Origin: JBCBDX01 sp039815825
GTDB lineage: Bacteria > Pseudomonadota > Alphaproteobacteria > Rhizobiales > Rhizobiaceae
Length of the DNA stretch: 25,034 nucleotides
Assembly (NCBI GenBank): GCA_039815825.1
Contig: JBCBYO010000042.1
Span: 1-25,034, forward strand
Direction of reading: 5' to 3'
The position numbers and the translations under genes are program-made. Below, piece by piece: positions 1-7,708 of the stretch; position 1 is the first letter of the stretch; each line of letters starts with the position of its first letter. Below the pieces are notes generated by a model. It ran no database searches, was not told the DNA's origin, and worked only from the letters and a program-made list of their open reading frames with translations.

Positions 1-456
1 CCTACGATGGAAGCCGTGCAAGCGCAGCTTCGCAAAGCTGGTATCAGCATGAACATTGAGCTTGTTGAGCATTCAACTTTCCACGAACAGATCCGAAAAG
101 ATTTGAGCCAGGTGGTTCACTACTCTGCGCTCCGTTTCCCGGTGGCTGACGTTTACCTAACGCAATTCTTCCACTCAGATGCGATCGTGAATACACCTAC
201 AGGTGTGACGAACTTCTCGCATTGCGACGCTGCAGATGCCGAAATTACGGCGGCTCGATCTGAAAGAGATTCGGGCAAGCAGATGGAGCTTTGGGCAATG
301 GCTCAAACGAAGATCATGGAAGACGTGTGTGCTGTGCCACTCTTCCAGGCTCGTCTCCTCTGGGTGTGGAATGAAAAGCTTGATCTTGGTGTCGAGGTAA
401 ATGGTTCCCTGAACCTGAGCCCTCCAATAACTGAACTTGCCACGTTCACTGAGTAA
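1..456 (+). CDS. ABC transporter solute-binding protein, family 5 (C-terminal part)
   Basis: This is the C-terminal end of a periplasmic solute-binding protein of the peptide/opine/nickel type (SBP_bac_5). The frame is open from base 1 and stops at 454-456, so the gene begins before the window; only about 151 residues are visible. The visible part has the family's usual C-terminal pattern: a lobe describing an alternative peptide geometry, then a segment of the type AQTKIMEDVCAVPLF, where the ligand-binding domain closes, and a short tail. It lies 72 bases before two permeases and a double ATPase, so it is the binding component of that importer. The substrate cannot be read from this fragment; peptides, opines, glycosides or small osmolytes are all possible. 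The internal ATG at 7 is not the start. Confidence 0.85.
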   Translation, partial: PTMEAVQAQLRKAGISMNIELVEHSTFHEQIRKDLSQVVHYSALRFPVADVYLTQFFHSDAIVNTPTGVTNFSHCDAADAEITAARSERDSGKQMELWAMAQTKIMEDVCAVPLFQARLLWVWNEKLDLGVEVNGSLNLSPPITELATFTE

Positions 457-477
457 GCAGATCTTGGAACGTTTAGG

Positions 478-506
478 CGGGCGCCGGACCAACCCTCTGG
501 CGCTCG
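478..506 (+). promoter_or_regulatory. Intergenic stem-loop between binding-protein and permease genes
   Basis: The 8-bp stem GCGCCGGA (481-488) pairs with TCTGGCGC (496-503), with one G-U pair and a 7-base loop. It extends to about 11 bp (478-506) with a further wobble. No U tract follows, so it is more likely a mRNA processing or stability element than a full terminator. Such hairpins commonly let the binding protein be made in excess over the membrane parts; that role is inferred. Confidence 0.45.
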
Positions 507-528
507 ACTTATTTCAACGGAGAACGGA

Positions 529-1470
529 ATGACCGCCTTCCTGTTAAAACGACTTGGTTTTGCAGTCATCACACTTTTTGCCGTGATGACCATTGTCTTC
601 TTTGTACTAAGAATTCTTCCAGGTGATCCGGCTGTAGCCATCTTGGGCGACGGCGCAAACGAACAAGCCTTGGCAGCCATGCGCGAGCGCCTCGGTCTTA
701 ACCTGCCACTCTACCAGCAATATATCGAATTCATCAAAGGTGTGTTTGTCGGCGATTGGGGCACGTCACTTGTATCTGGCCGGCCCGTGCTTCAAGATAT
801 TTGGGATGTTATGCCGGCAACTTTGGAGCTGACTTTTGCTTCTTTGCTTTTGGGTGCAATCATCGGTATCCCAACCGGGATCTGGGCTGCTTTACGGCGC
901 AACAAACTGCCTGATTATATAACGCGTACGATCTCGCTAATCGGTCTATCATTCCCGGCCTTTGTCTCCGCCGTTCTTCTGCTGCTGGTGTTTTCCATCC
1001 AGTTGCGCTGGTTTCCGGTGATCAGTTCCGGGCAGGGTGAGTCTTTTGCCGAGCGTATGCGTGATTTGGCGCTGCCAGCGATCAATCTTGGCCTTATCAT
1101 GGCTGCCTACATAACGCGTGTAACCCGTTCAGCAATGCTGGAAGTCCTGAATCAGGATTATGTGCGCACTGCACAGGCAAAGGGATCATCACCGTCAGTC
1201 ATCATCTGGAAACACTGCTTCCGCAACTCGATGATCCCCGTTGTGACCGTTGTTGGCCTGTATCTGGGTATCTTGATCGGGAACTCTGTTCTTACCGAAA
1301 TCGTCTTTAACAGACCCGGATTGGGCAAGTTGATTATCGGCTCATTGTACCAACGCGACTATCCCACCCTGCAAGGCATGATCGTTATCTACACGATGAT
1401 CGTTGTTTTCGTGAACCTGCTCACAGACCTAACCTATGGTCTTATTGATCCAAGGATTAAATACTCATGA
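529..1470 (+). CDS. ABC transporter permease, DppB/OppB type
   Basis: This 313-aa inner-membrane permease of the binding-protein-dependent transport family is the first half of the translocation pore. The N-terminus (LLKRLGFAVITLFAVMTIVFF) is a first transmembrane helix typical of DppB. It is followed by the conserved LPGDPA motif, a periplasmic loop with GDWGTSL, and five further hydrophobic segments. The cytoplasmic EAA-type coupling loop is visible as DYVRTAQAKGSSPSVIIWKH near residues 205-225. The C-terminus DPRIKYS is typical of the family. The start follows an SD-like CGGAG at about 519-523. The stop overlaps the start of the next permease in an ATGA arrangement, so the two are translationally coupled. 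Substrate unknown. Confidence 0.93.
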   Translation: MTAFLLKRLGFAVITLFAVMTIVFFVLRILPGDPAVAILGDGANEQALAAMRERLGLNLPLYQQYIEFIKGVFVGDWGTSLVSGRPVLQDIWDVMPATLELTFASLLLGAIIGIPTGIWAALRRNKLPDYITRTISLIGLSFPAFVSAVLLLLVFSIQLRWFPVISSGQGESFAERMRDLALPAINLGLIMAAYITRVTRSAMLEVLNQDYVRTAQAKGSSPSVIIWKHCFRNSMIPVVTVVGLYLGILIGNSVLTEIVFNRPGLGKLIIGSLYQRDYPTLQGMIVIYTMIVVFVNLLTDLTYGLIDPRIKYS

Positions 1471-2372
1471 GCACCCAGACTGTGTCTAATCAAATATCGC
1501 CATGGGTTTACCTGAAGGTCTCCTTGGTATCCGTAACGGGCGCCCTTGTCCGAGCCTTTAATACCAACAAAGCATCTTGGGTGGGGTTGGGTCTCTTCCT
1601 GTTTGTTGTTGCTCTCGCTGTCCTGGCACCACTTATCGCCCCACATGATCCGATCGAACAAAATATCCTCGATCGTCTAGAGGGACCGTCCGCTGAATAC
1701 TGGCTCGGTACGGATAGCTTGGGGCGGGATATTTTCTCCCGGGTTGTCTATGGTGCACGCATCTCGCTGGCGATCGCTATCTTCTCCATTGGTGCTGCCA
1801 TGATTATCGGTACCATCATTGGCCTCTTAGCCGGTTATATCGGCGGCCGTTTCGACGTGATCATCATGCAGTGCATGGACGTTCTGCTCGCTTTCCCGGG
1901 CCTGATCCTCGGCCTGATTGTTGTCGCGATGCTTGGGCCATCTATTACAAACCTTGCCGTCGCAATTGCGATCACCGCGATCCCTCCCTTTGCACGTATT
2001 GCGCGCGCTCCAACGATTGCAGTTAAAGATCGTGAGTTCATCGATGCGGGGCGTGCGCTGGGATATTCCGACTCACGCTTGGTCTTCGGCCATATCTTGC
2101 CAAACATTGCGCCAGAAGTGTTGGTGATGGGTTCGTTATGGCTCGCAACAGCCATCCGCGTTGAAGCATCTCTGGCATTTGTTGGTCTGGGTGTAAGCCC
2201 GCCAACACCAACTTGGGGCGGTATGATCAAAGAGGGTTTTGAAAACATCCTCGACAGCTATTGGCTCGCCATTTGCCCTTCAGTTGCAATTTTGGTTGTT
2301 GTCCTCGGCCTCAATCTACTCGGCGACGGACTGCGCGACGCGGTTGACCCACGCCTGAAAGGTGAAGAATGA
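1467..2372 (+). CDS. ABC transporter permease, DppC/OppC type
   Basis: This 301-aa inner-membrane permease is the partner of the DppB-type protein. The first transmembrane helix lies near residues 40-60 (VGLGLFLFVVALAVLAPLIA). It is followed by the family motif APHDP and by LGTDSLGRDIFSRVVYGARISL, the signature of DppC/OppC proteins. The coupling loop is EFIDAGRALGYSDSRLVFGH at about 190-210, and the C-terminus GDGLRDAVDPRLKG is typical. The start codon overlaps the previous stop, and its own stop overlaps the following ATPase start (ATGA again), giving a strictly coupled operon. Length is normal for the family. Confidence 0.94.
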   Translation: MSTQTVSNQISPWVYLKVSLVSVTGALVRAFNTNKASWVGLGLFLFVVALAVLAPLIAPHDPIEQNILDRLEGPSAEYWLGTDSLGRDIFSRVVYGARISLAIAIFSIGAAMIIGTIIGLLAGYIGGRFDVIIMQCMDVLLAFPGLILGLIVVAMLGPSITNLAVAIAITAIPPFARIARAPTIAVKDREFIDAGRALGYSDSRLVFGHILPNIAPEVLVMGSLWLATAIRVEASLAFVGLGVSPPTPTWGGMIKEGFENILDSYWLAICPSVAILVVVLGLNLLGDGLRDAVDPRLKGEE

Positions 2373-4165
2373 CCACTCCCATTCTCTCGGTAAAAAATCT
2401 CGTTACGTCTTTCCATGTGGAGCGCAATTGGCTCCCGGTTGTTAAGGATGTCAGCTTTGATATTGGCAACGGTGAGACCGTTGCCGTTGTCGGAGAATCC
2501 GGTTCAGGGAAGTCCGTAACAGCCCTGTCAATCATGCGCCTTTTGCAGGCCGGCATCGGCAAGTCAGAGGGGTCGATCAAACTCAATGGTCGCGAACTTC
2601 TGACACTGCCGGAACCGGAAATGCAAAAAGTGCGTGGCGGCGAAATCGGCATGATCTTCCAGGAGCCGATGACAAGCCTTAACCCTGTTTTGACGGCCGG
2701 CAATCAGGTTGCGGAAGCATTGCGAAATCACCGTCAGATGTCACCATCACAGGCGATGGCAGAAACACTTCGGCTTTTCGATTTGGTTCGCATTCCAGAT
2801 GCAAAACGCCGTGCTAGCGAGTTCCCGCATAGCTTTTCCGGTGGCATGCGGCAGCGCGTAATGATCGCAATGGCACTAGCTTGCCAGCCAAAGCTTCTAA
2901 TCGCAGATGAGCCGACAACAGCGCTCGATGTGACGATCCAGGCCCAAATTTTGGAGCTCATCCACGAACTTCAAAAAGAAATCGGAATGGCAGTCCTATT
3001 CATCACCCACGATATGGGTGTGGTTGCCGAGATTTCTGACCGGGTTGTCGTCATGCTCCACGGCAAAAAGGTTGAAGACGCAAGCGTGCGGGATCTTTTC
3101 AATAATGCCCAGCACGGCTACTCAAAAATGTTGTTGTCCGCCGTGCCCAAATTGGGTGCTTTGGCCGGAACAGTAACGCCGCGTCGGTTCCCAGCCATGA
3201 GCATAGAAGGTCCCGGGCCAGAGTTGCCGCCAGAAGAGGATCGCCGCGGCGAAACTATTTTGAAGGTACGAAACCTTACAACACGTTTCCCCATCGCCGG
3301 TGGTCTATTGGGAAAAACCGTTGGTAATGTTCACGCCGTAGAGAACGTCTCATTCGATGTACGGGCCGGTGAGACGTTGGCGCTGGTTGGGGAGTCCGGT
3401 TGCGGCAAGACGACAACCGGCCGCACGATCTTGCGTTTGCGCGAGCCACTATCCGGCTCGATTGAGTTTGAGGGCAAGGACATCGCCAACGCATCGCGGG
3501 AAGAACTTCGTCTTGCCCGTCAACGCATGCAGATGATCTTCCAAGACCCATACGGTTCGCTTAACCCGCGTCAGACCATTGGCTCAGCGATCAGTGAACC
3601 CCTGCGTGTGCACAAGATCGGCGACCAGAACCGAATGCAGGAACGGGTTGCCGAACTTCTTGAGATGGTGGGAATGAAACCCGAACATGCGCTTCGGTTC
3701 CCGCATGAATTCTCAGGGGGGCAAAGGCAGCGCCTTTGTATTGCGCGCTGTCTGGGCCTCAATCCCAGCCTGATTGTTGCCGATGAGTCGGTCTCTGCCC
3801 TTGATGCGACCATCAAGGCGCAGGTGATTAACTTGATGCTGGAGCTGCAGGAAAAACTCGGCATGAGCTATGTTTTCATCAGCCATGACATCGCTGCCGT
3901 CGAACGTATTAGCCATCGAATTGCTGTTATGCTGCTTGGGGAGATCGTTGAGATCGGACCGCGTGACAAGGTCCTCAATAATCCGCAGCATCCTTATACA
4001 AAAAAGCTGATCTCGGCGGTGCCACTTCCAGACCCCAATGTAAAACGTGAGCGTCGTGGTTTGATCGTCGATGAATTAAAGAGCCCCATCAGGCAGCTCG
4101 ATTGGACCGCACCGGAGCGCAACTTGGTCCCAGTTGGAGAAGACCATTTCATGATGGAAAACTAA
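2369..4165 (+). CDS. Fused dipeptide-type ABC transporter ATPase (DppD-DppF in one chain)
   Basis: This 598-aa protein carries two complete nucleotide-binding domains that power the importer. In the N-terminal half, Walker A is GESGSGKS at 42-49, the signature is FSGGMRQR at about 156-163, Walker B is LLIADEPT at 177-184, and the switch histidine is H214. The C-terminal half has Walker A GESGCGKT (about 341-348), signature FSGGQRQR (448-455), Walker B LIVADES and switch H506. Both halves end in the oligopeptide-type C-terminal region (for example HPYTKKLISAVP). In Escherichia coli these are two proteins, DppD and DppF; fused versions are common in Alphaproteobacteria. The start overlaps the upstream permease stop. 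It is the last gene of the operon. Confidence 0.95.
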   Translation: MTTPILSVKNLVTSFHVERNWLPVVKDVSFDIGNGETVAVVGESGSGKSVTALSIMRLLQAGIGKSEGSIKLNGRELLTLPEPEMQKVRGGEIGMIFQEPMTSLNPVLTAGNQVAEALRNHRQMSPSQAMAETLRLFDLVRIPDAKRRASEFPHSFSGGMRQRVMIAMALACQPKLLIADEPTTALDVTIQAQILELIHELQKEIGMAVLFITHDMGVVAEISDRVVVMLHGKKVEDASVRDLFNNAQHGYSKMLLSAVPKLGALAGTVTPRRFPAMSIEGPGPELPPEEDRRGETILKVRNLTTRFPIAGGLLGKTVGNVHAVENVSFDVRAGETLALVGESGCGKTTTGRTILRLREPLSGSIEFEGKDIANASREELRLARQRMQMIFQDPYGSLNPRQTIGSAISEPLRVHKIGDQNRMQERVAELLEMVGMKPEHALRFPHEFSGGQRQRLCIARCLGLNPSLIVADESVSALDATIKAQVINLMLELQEKLGMSYVFISHDIAAVERISHRIAVMLLGEIVEIGPRDKVLNNPQHPYTKKLISAVPLPDPNVKRERRGLIVDELKSPIRQLDWTAPERNLVPVGEDHFMMEN

Positions 4166-4229
4166 CCGCAATCTGATCGTTAGTTCGGTCATCAGGCCGA
4201 GCCGATGATTGCGTTCTCTAAATCTACCC

Positions 4230-4246
4230 GGCGCCATTTTGGCGCC
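4230..4246 (+). other. Hairpin downstream of the ABC operon
   Basis: GGCGCC (4230-4235) and GGCGCC (4241-4246) flank ATTTT; with the A-T closing pair this is a 7-bp stem with a TTT loop. It lies 65 bases after the ATPase stop. No U run follows on either strand, so a 3'-end stabiliser is as likely as a terminator. Confidence 0.4.
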
Positions 4247-4318
4247 AGGGAAACTGGAGCCCAAATCATGTTCCTCCCAGTCGCTCCATTCGGGTCTTTC
4301 CGGGTGATGCGACAGACT

Positions 4319-4357
4319 TGCCGGCTGTCGATAGTAAATCCGTTTCGACAGCCGGTA
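4319..4357 (+). promoter_or_regulatory. Perfect 11-bp inverted repeat upstream of the SnoaL-like gene
   Basis: CCGGCTGTCGA (4321-4331) is the exact reverse complement of TCGACAGCCGG (4345-4355), with a 13-base AT-rich centre; outer pairs extend it to about 13 bp. It is 100 bases upstream of the SnoaL-like gene and has no U tract. It could be a transcription-factor site or a transcript hairpin; the sequence does not decide between them. Confidence 0.4.
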
Positions 4358-4456
4358 CCCCAAAATGCAAAGAGCTAAAAGTCCCCTTTTCTTGCAGTTT
4401 TGTTCCGCAATTGGTGATAAGAAACGATCACGATCGATTTGCAGTATGGGCAAGAA

Positions 4457-4834
4457 ATGCAACCGTCGGACACACTCAGCGCTTATGCAGCGCAGATCAA
4501 TTTGCATGACTTTGACCTCCTCGTTCCGCTGATATGCGAGGATGCTATTTTTTGGTTTAACGATGGCTCGCACACGGGATTGGCGCAAGTTCGCCAAGCT
4601 TTTGAAAAGACGTGGCAGTCTTTTCCGCTCGAAGCCTACTGGCTGGAAGACCTGCACTGGTTTGCCGTTGGCCCTGCAGTAGCCGCTTGCACCTATTCGT
4701 TTTGCTGGAAGGCCAAAATCAACGGTGAAGTAGTGGCCGGCGGTGGGCGCGGTACAAATGTTCTGCGGTCCGGGCCGGGCGGATGGAAGATTGCGCACGA
4801 GCATCTGAGCCAATTTCCACAAACACCCAAGTAG
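4457..4834 (+). CDS. SnoaL-like / NTF2-fold protein
   Basis: This small protein of 125 aa has the cystatin-like alpha+beta fold seen in SnoaL/NTF2 proteins. The pattern is an N-terminal helix (DTLSAYAAQINLHDFDLLVPLI), then EDAIFWFNDGSHTGLAQVRQAFEKTW and a C-terminal sheet ending in GGWKIAHEHLS, which is the classic end of the family. Members include ketosteroid-isomerase-like enzymes and many proteins of unknown function, so the reaction cannot be given. The ATG at 4457 is preferred; the longer frame would begin with TTG at 4439, and neither has a strong Shine-Dalgarno. It stands alone between the ABC operon and the dmd cluster on the same strand, which may or may not indicate a functional link. 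A second, broken SnoaL gene lies at 23931. Confidence 0.75.
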   Translation: MQPSDTLSAYAAQINLHDFDLLVPLICEDAIFWFNDGSHTGLAQVRQAFEKTWQSFPLEAYWLEDLHWFAVGPAVAACTYSFCWKAKINGEVVAGGGRGTNVLRSGPGGWKIAHEHLSQFPQTPK

Positions 4835-5221
4835 GGCGGATGGCTGGGCCTTCCGTTGGAGGCAATGGCCATGGATGACGTTTGCCAGCATTGCCGAAGG
4901 AAAGGCCGTGTTGGACCGCTGAATAACAACGTCTGATTATGCGTGACAAATTGATTTTTTTCTCGCAATCATTCCGACCTTGACCAGGACACGATCGATC
5001 CCCGCATGAGTGGTCGGCGCTAAAGATGTCCTTGGAGGAGTAACGGGAGGTTCAGAAATGACGCTTAGCGCGCAAATGGTTTCGTTTGGCCAAAATCGCC
5101 TGGAATAGGTGCGAACAATCTTACCCAATACTTTTTACGCGTCGACGCCCCGACAAGCTTCAGTTGGGCGAGCCATCTTGGCTGTCAATTATTTAGCCCA
5201 CACGCCAGAAAGAACGAAAAC
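4835..5221. other. Gene-poor gap upstream of dmdD
   Basis: This 387-base stretch has no convincing gene of normal size. It contains a T7 run at about 4957, just after the SnoaL-like gene. At 5045-5050 there is a very good Shine-Dalgarno (GGGAGG), seven bases before an ATG at 5058, but that frame closes after 16 codons (5058-5108, MTLSAQMVSFGQNRLE). A small hairpin AGCCA-TCT-TGGCT lies at about 5171-5183. The promoter of the dmd genes should be here, but I cannot place its -35 and -10 boxes. Confidence 0.5.
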
Positions 5222-6031
5222 ATGGATGATATCGTAAATCCCGCCACCTACGACAGCCTCGCGATATCTGAACGCGAAAACGGGCTTTATGTGGTGTCGC
5301 TCAATCGCCCCTCGAAACGCAACGCTCTGGATGTGTCGACGATTGAAGAGTTGATACGCTTCTTTAGCGGTGCGCGTATGGCAGGGGTTAAAGCCGTAGT
5401 TTTGGCAGGCGAGGGTGATCACTTTTGTGCGGGTCTCGATCTCATTGAGCATTGGAAAGCTGATCGAAGCGCCGATGACTTCATGCATGTGTGCCTGCGT
5501 TGGCATGAAGCATTTAACAAGATGGAATATGGCGGTGTGCCGATCATTGCTGCCTTGAAGGGCGCGGTTGTCGGGGGCGGCTTGGAGTTGGCTAGTGCCG
5601 CCCATGTCAGGGTTATAGATCCTGGTACATATTTTGCCCTGCCGGAAGGCCAGCGCGGGATCTTCACCGGTGGTGGCGCGACGATACGCGTCTCCGACAT
5701 GATCGGAAAATATCGGATGATCGATATGGTGCTCACCGGCCGGGTTTATCAGGGCGCTGAGGCTGTGGATCTCGGATTGGCGCAATACATTACAGAACCG
5801 AGCGGTAGTTTTGCCAAAGCTATGGAGCTGGCTCAAAAGGTCGCCCAGAACTTACCATTGACTAATTTCGCGATCTGTTCAGCCGTGAGCCATATGAAAA
5901 ACATGTCAGGCCTGGACGCCGCCTATGCCGAAGCTTTTGTCGGCGGCATTGTTAACACGCAACCAGCTGCCCGTGAGCGATTGGAAGCCTTCGCCAACAA
6001 GACTGCCGCCCGCGTGCGGCCCGATAGCTAG
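5222..6031 (+). CDS. dmdD: Methylthioacryloyl-CoA hydratase DmdD (crotonase family)
   Basis: This 269-aa enoyl-CoA hydratase/isomerase-superfamily enzyme is predicted to hydrate methylthioacryloyl-CoA, releasing methanethiol, acetaldehyde, CO2 and CoA in the last step of the DMSP demethylation pathway. The oxyanion-hole segments DHFCAGLDL (66-74) and AVVGGGLELASAA (115-127) are visible. The two glutamates expected for DmdD are present: E122 in GGGLE and E142 in ALPEGQRG (E121 and E141 in the Ruegeria enzyme as I recall). The stretch EHWKADRSADDFMHVCLRWH and the C-terminus AARERLEAFANKTAARVRP are nearly what I remember of Ruegeria pomeroyi DmdD, making this more specific than a generic crotonase call. 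dmdB starts 15 bases downstream, with its Shine-Dalgarno overlapping this stop. Confidence 0.88.
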   Translation: MDDIVNPATYDSLAISERENGLYVVSLNRPSKRNALDVSTIEELIRFFSGARMAGVKAVVLAGEGDHFCAGLDLIEHWKADRSADDFMHVCLRWHEAFNKMEYGGVPIIAALKGAVVGGGLELASAAHVRVIDPGTYFALPEGQRGIFTGGGATIRVSDMIGKYRMIDMVLTGRVYQGAEAVDLGLAQYITEPSGSFAKAMELAQKVAQNLPLTNFAICSAVSHMKNMSGLDAAYAEAFVGGIVNTQPAARERLEAFANKTAARVRPDS

Positions 6032-6046
6032 GAGAGGCTGACTGCA

Positions 6047-7660
6047 ATGCGTAAACATTTTGAAGCACTTCAAAAGGCACGTGCAAACCATCTGGCGCTT
6101 TCACCAATTTCCTTCTTGCGCCGCGCCGCCGACCTGCATGGGGAACGTAAGGCGGTAATTTATGGGGAAGTACAGCGAAATTGGACCGAAACCGCCGAAC
6201 GCATTTGCTCGGTAGCAGGTGGGCTTGTCGGGCTGGGTGTTCAAAAGGGAGACACGGTTTCTGTGATCAGCCCTAACATCCCGGAGCTTCTCGAACTGCA
6301 CTTTGCTGTCCCGTTGACCGGCGGGGTTCTCAACACGATAAACACGCGGCTCGAAGCGGAAACGATTGCCTATATACTTGAACACGCCGACACAAAATTG
6401 GTGATCGTGGATCGGGAGTTCGTCCCGCTGTTGTCCAAGGCGTTTGAACTGCTTGGGCGCATGTTGCCCGTTGTTGAGATTGTCGATCCCGCTGTCACCG
6501 GAGACAGCCTTGGCGGCAAAACCTATGACGAGCTGACCGAGGCAGAGCCACTACCGATAGAATTGCCTGAAGATGAGTGGGACCCGATTGCACTCAACTA
6601 TACTTCGGGCACTTCGGGGCGTCCCAAAGGTGTCGTTTATCACCACCGCGGAGCCTATCTAATAGCGCTGGGCACTGGGACCGCGTGGCAATTGCCGGCA
6701 TATCCGGTCTATCTTTCCGTGGTGCCAATGTTTCACTGTAACGGCTGGGGACATCCCTGGCTGATGGCTATGCTTGGTGCCACTGTGGTATTCACGCGTG
6801 TCCCTGCAGCCGATCGTTTGCTTGACGCCATTCGAAACCACGGCGTTACCCATTTTGGCGCAGCGCCGATTATTCTACAAATGCTGACGGAAGCAGAAAG
6901 CGACCCGAGACCGTTTGATCCGGCAATTTCTGTATTAACTGCAGGCGCGCCACCGCCGCCTTCCGTGCTTGAGAAAACCCGATTGATGGGTTTCGACGTT
7001 ATGCAAGTCTATGGGCTGACGGAAACCTACGGTCATATTTCCCAGTGCCTTTGGCAGGATGATTGGGATGACCTCAGCCCAGCCGAACAAGCCGAGATGC
7101 AAGCGCAGCAAGGCATTGCCTTTCCCATGGTCGAAGAAGTTGCTGTCATCGACCGTTCCAGTGGTGAACCGGTTGCACGTGACGGTAAAACGCAAGGCGA
7201 GATTGCCATTCGCGGAAACACAGTCATGTCGGGTTACTATAAGGACCCGGAGGCGACCGCGAAGTCTTTCGAAGATGGTTGGTTTTGGTCCGGTGATGGG
7301 GCGGTCTCCCACGAAAATGGATTTATTCAGATACGCGACCGGCTGAAGGATGTAATTATCTCCGGCGGCGAAAACATCTCGTCTGTCGAGGTCGAAGCCG
7401 TACTTTACCGACATGAAGCAGTGCAGGCGGCTGCCGTGGTTGCGATGCCTCACGAAAAATGGGGAGAGGTGCCGCTGGCGTTCATTGAATTGCGGGAAGG
7501 TGCTGAGGCTGATCCCGATGACATCATCGGGTTCTGTCGAAACCATTTGGCTGGGTTCAAGACACCCAAGGCGGTTGTCTTTGACACCCTGCCCAAAACA
7601 TCAACAGGCAAAATCCAGAAGTTTCAGCTTCGCGATCGCGCCAAAACTCTCAACAATTAA
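6047..7660 (+). CDS. dmdB: Methylmercaptopropionate-CoA ligase DmdB (acyl-CoA synthetase)
   Basis: This 537-aa ATP-dependent, AMP-forming acyl-CoA synthetase is predicted to activate 3-methylmercaptopropionate (MMPA), the product of DMSP demethylation, to MMPA-CoA. The phosphate-binding loop is YTSGTSGRPKG at 185-195. The adenine-binding region includes YGLTETYG, the hinge region has DRLKDVIISGGENIS, and the adenylation lysine is K522 in STGKIQKFQLR near the C-terminus. Length is normal. The specific name rests on its position between dmdD and dmdA; by sequence alone it is a medium-chain or short-chain fatty-acyl-CoA ligase of the same subfamily. A Shine-Dalgarno (AGGAG, about 6030-6034) overlaps the dmdD stop, consistent with one transcript. 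Confidence 0.85.
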   Translation: MRKHFEALQKARANHLALSPISFLRRAADLHGERKAVIYGEVQRNWTETAERICSVAGGLVGLGVQKGDTVSVISPNIPELLELHFAVPLTGGVLNTINTRLEAETIAYILEHADTKLVIVDREFVPLLSKAFELLGRMLPVVEIVDPAVTGDSLGGKTYDELTEAEPLPIELPEDEWDPIALNYTSGTSGRPKGVVYHHRGAYLIALGTGTAWQLPAYPVYLSVVPMFHCNGWGHPWLMAMLGATVVFTRVPAADRLLDAIRNHGVTHFGAAPIILQMLTEAESDPRPFDPAISVLTAGAPPPPSVLEKTRLMGFDVMQVYGLTETYGHISQCLWQDDWDDLSPAEQAEMQAQQGIAFPMVEEVAVIDRSSGEPVARDGKTQGEIAIRGNTVMSGYYKDPEATAKSFEDGWFWSGDGAVSHENGFIQIRDRLKDVIISGGENISSVEVEAVLYRHEAVQAAAVVAMPHEKWGEVPLAFIELREGAEADPDDIIGFCRNHLAGFKTPKAVVFDTLPKTSTGKIQKFQLRDRAKTLNN

Positions 7661-7708
7661 CGGAAACTCAAATCACGCCTATGGCGCGTGTGGCTCAGGG
7701 AATATCGG

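Noticed and set aside
4076..4891. Long open frame of 271 codons on the minus strand
   Set aside because: It lies antisense to the end of the ATPase and the whole SnoaL-like gene, has no domain pattern, and its composition is that of an opposite-strand shadow.
6935..7546. 203-codon minus-strand frame inside dmdB
   Set aside because: The + strand carries clear acyl-CoA synthetase motifs over the same bases; the antisense frame has no recognisable features.
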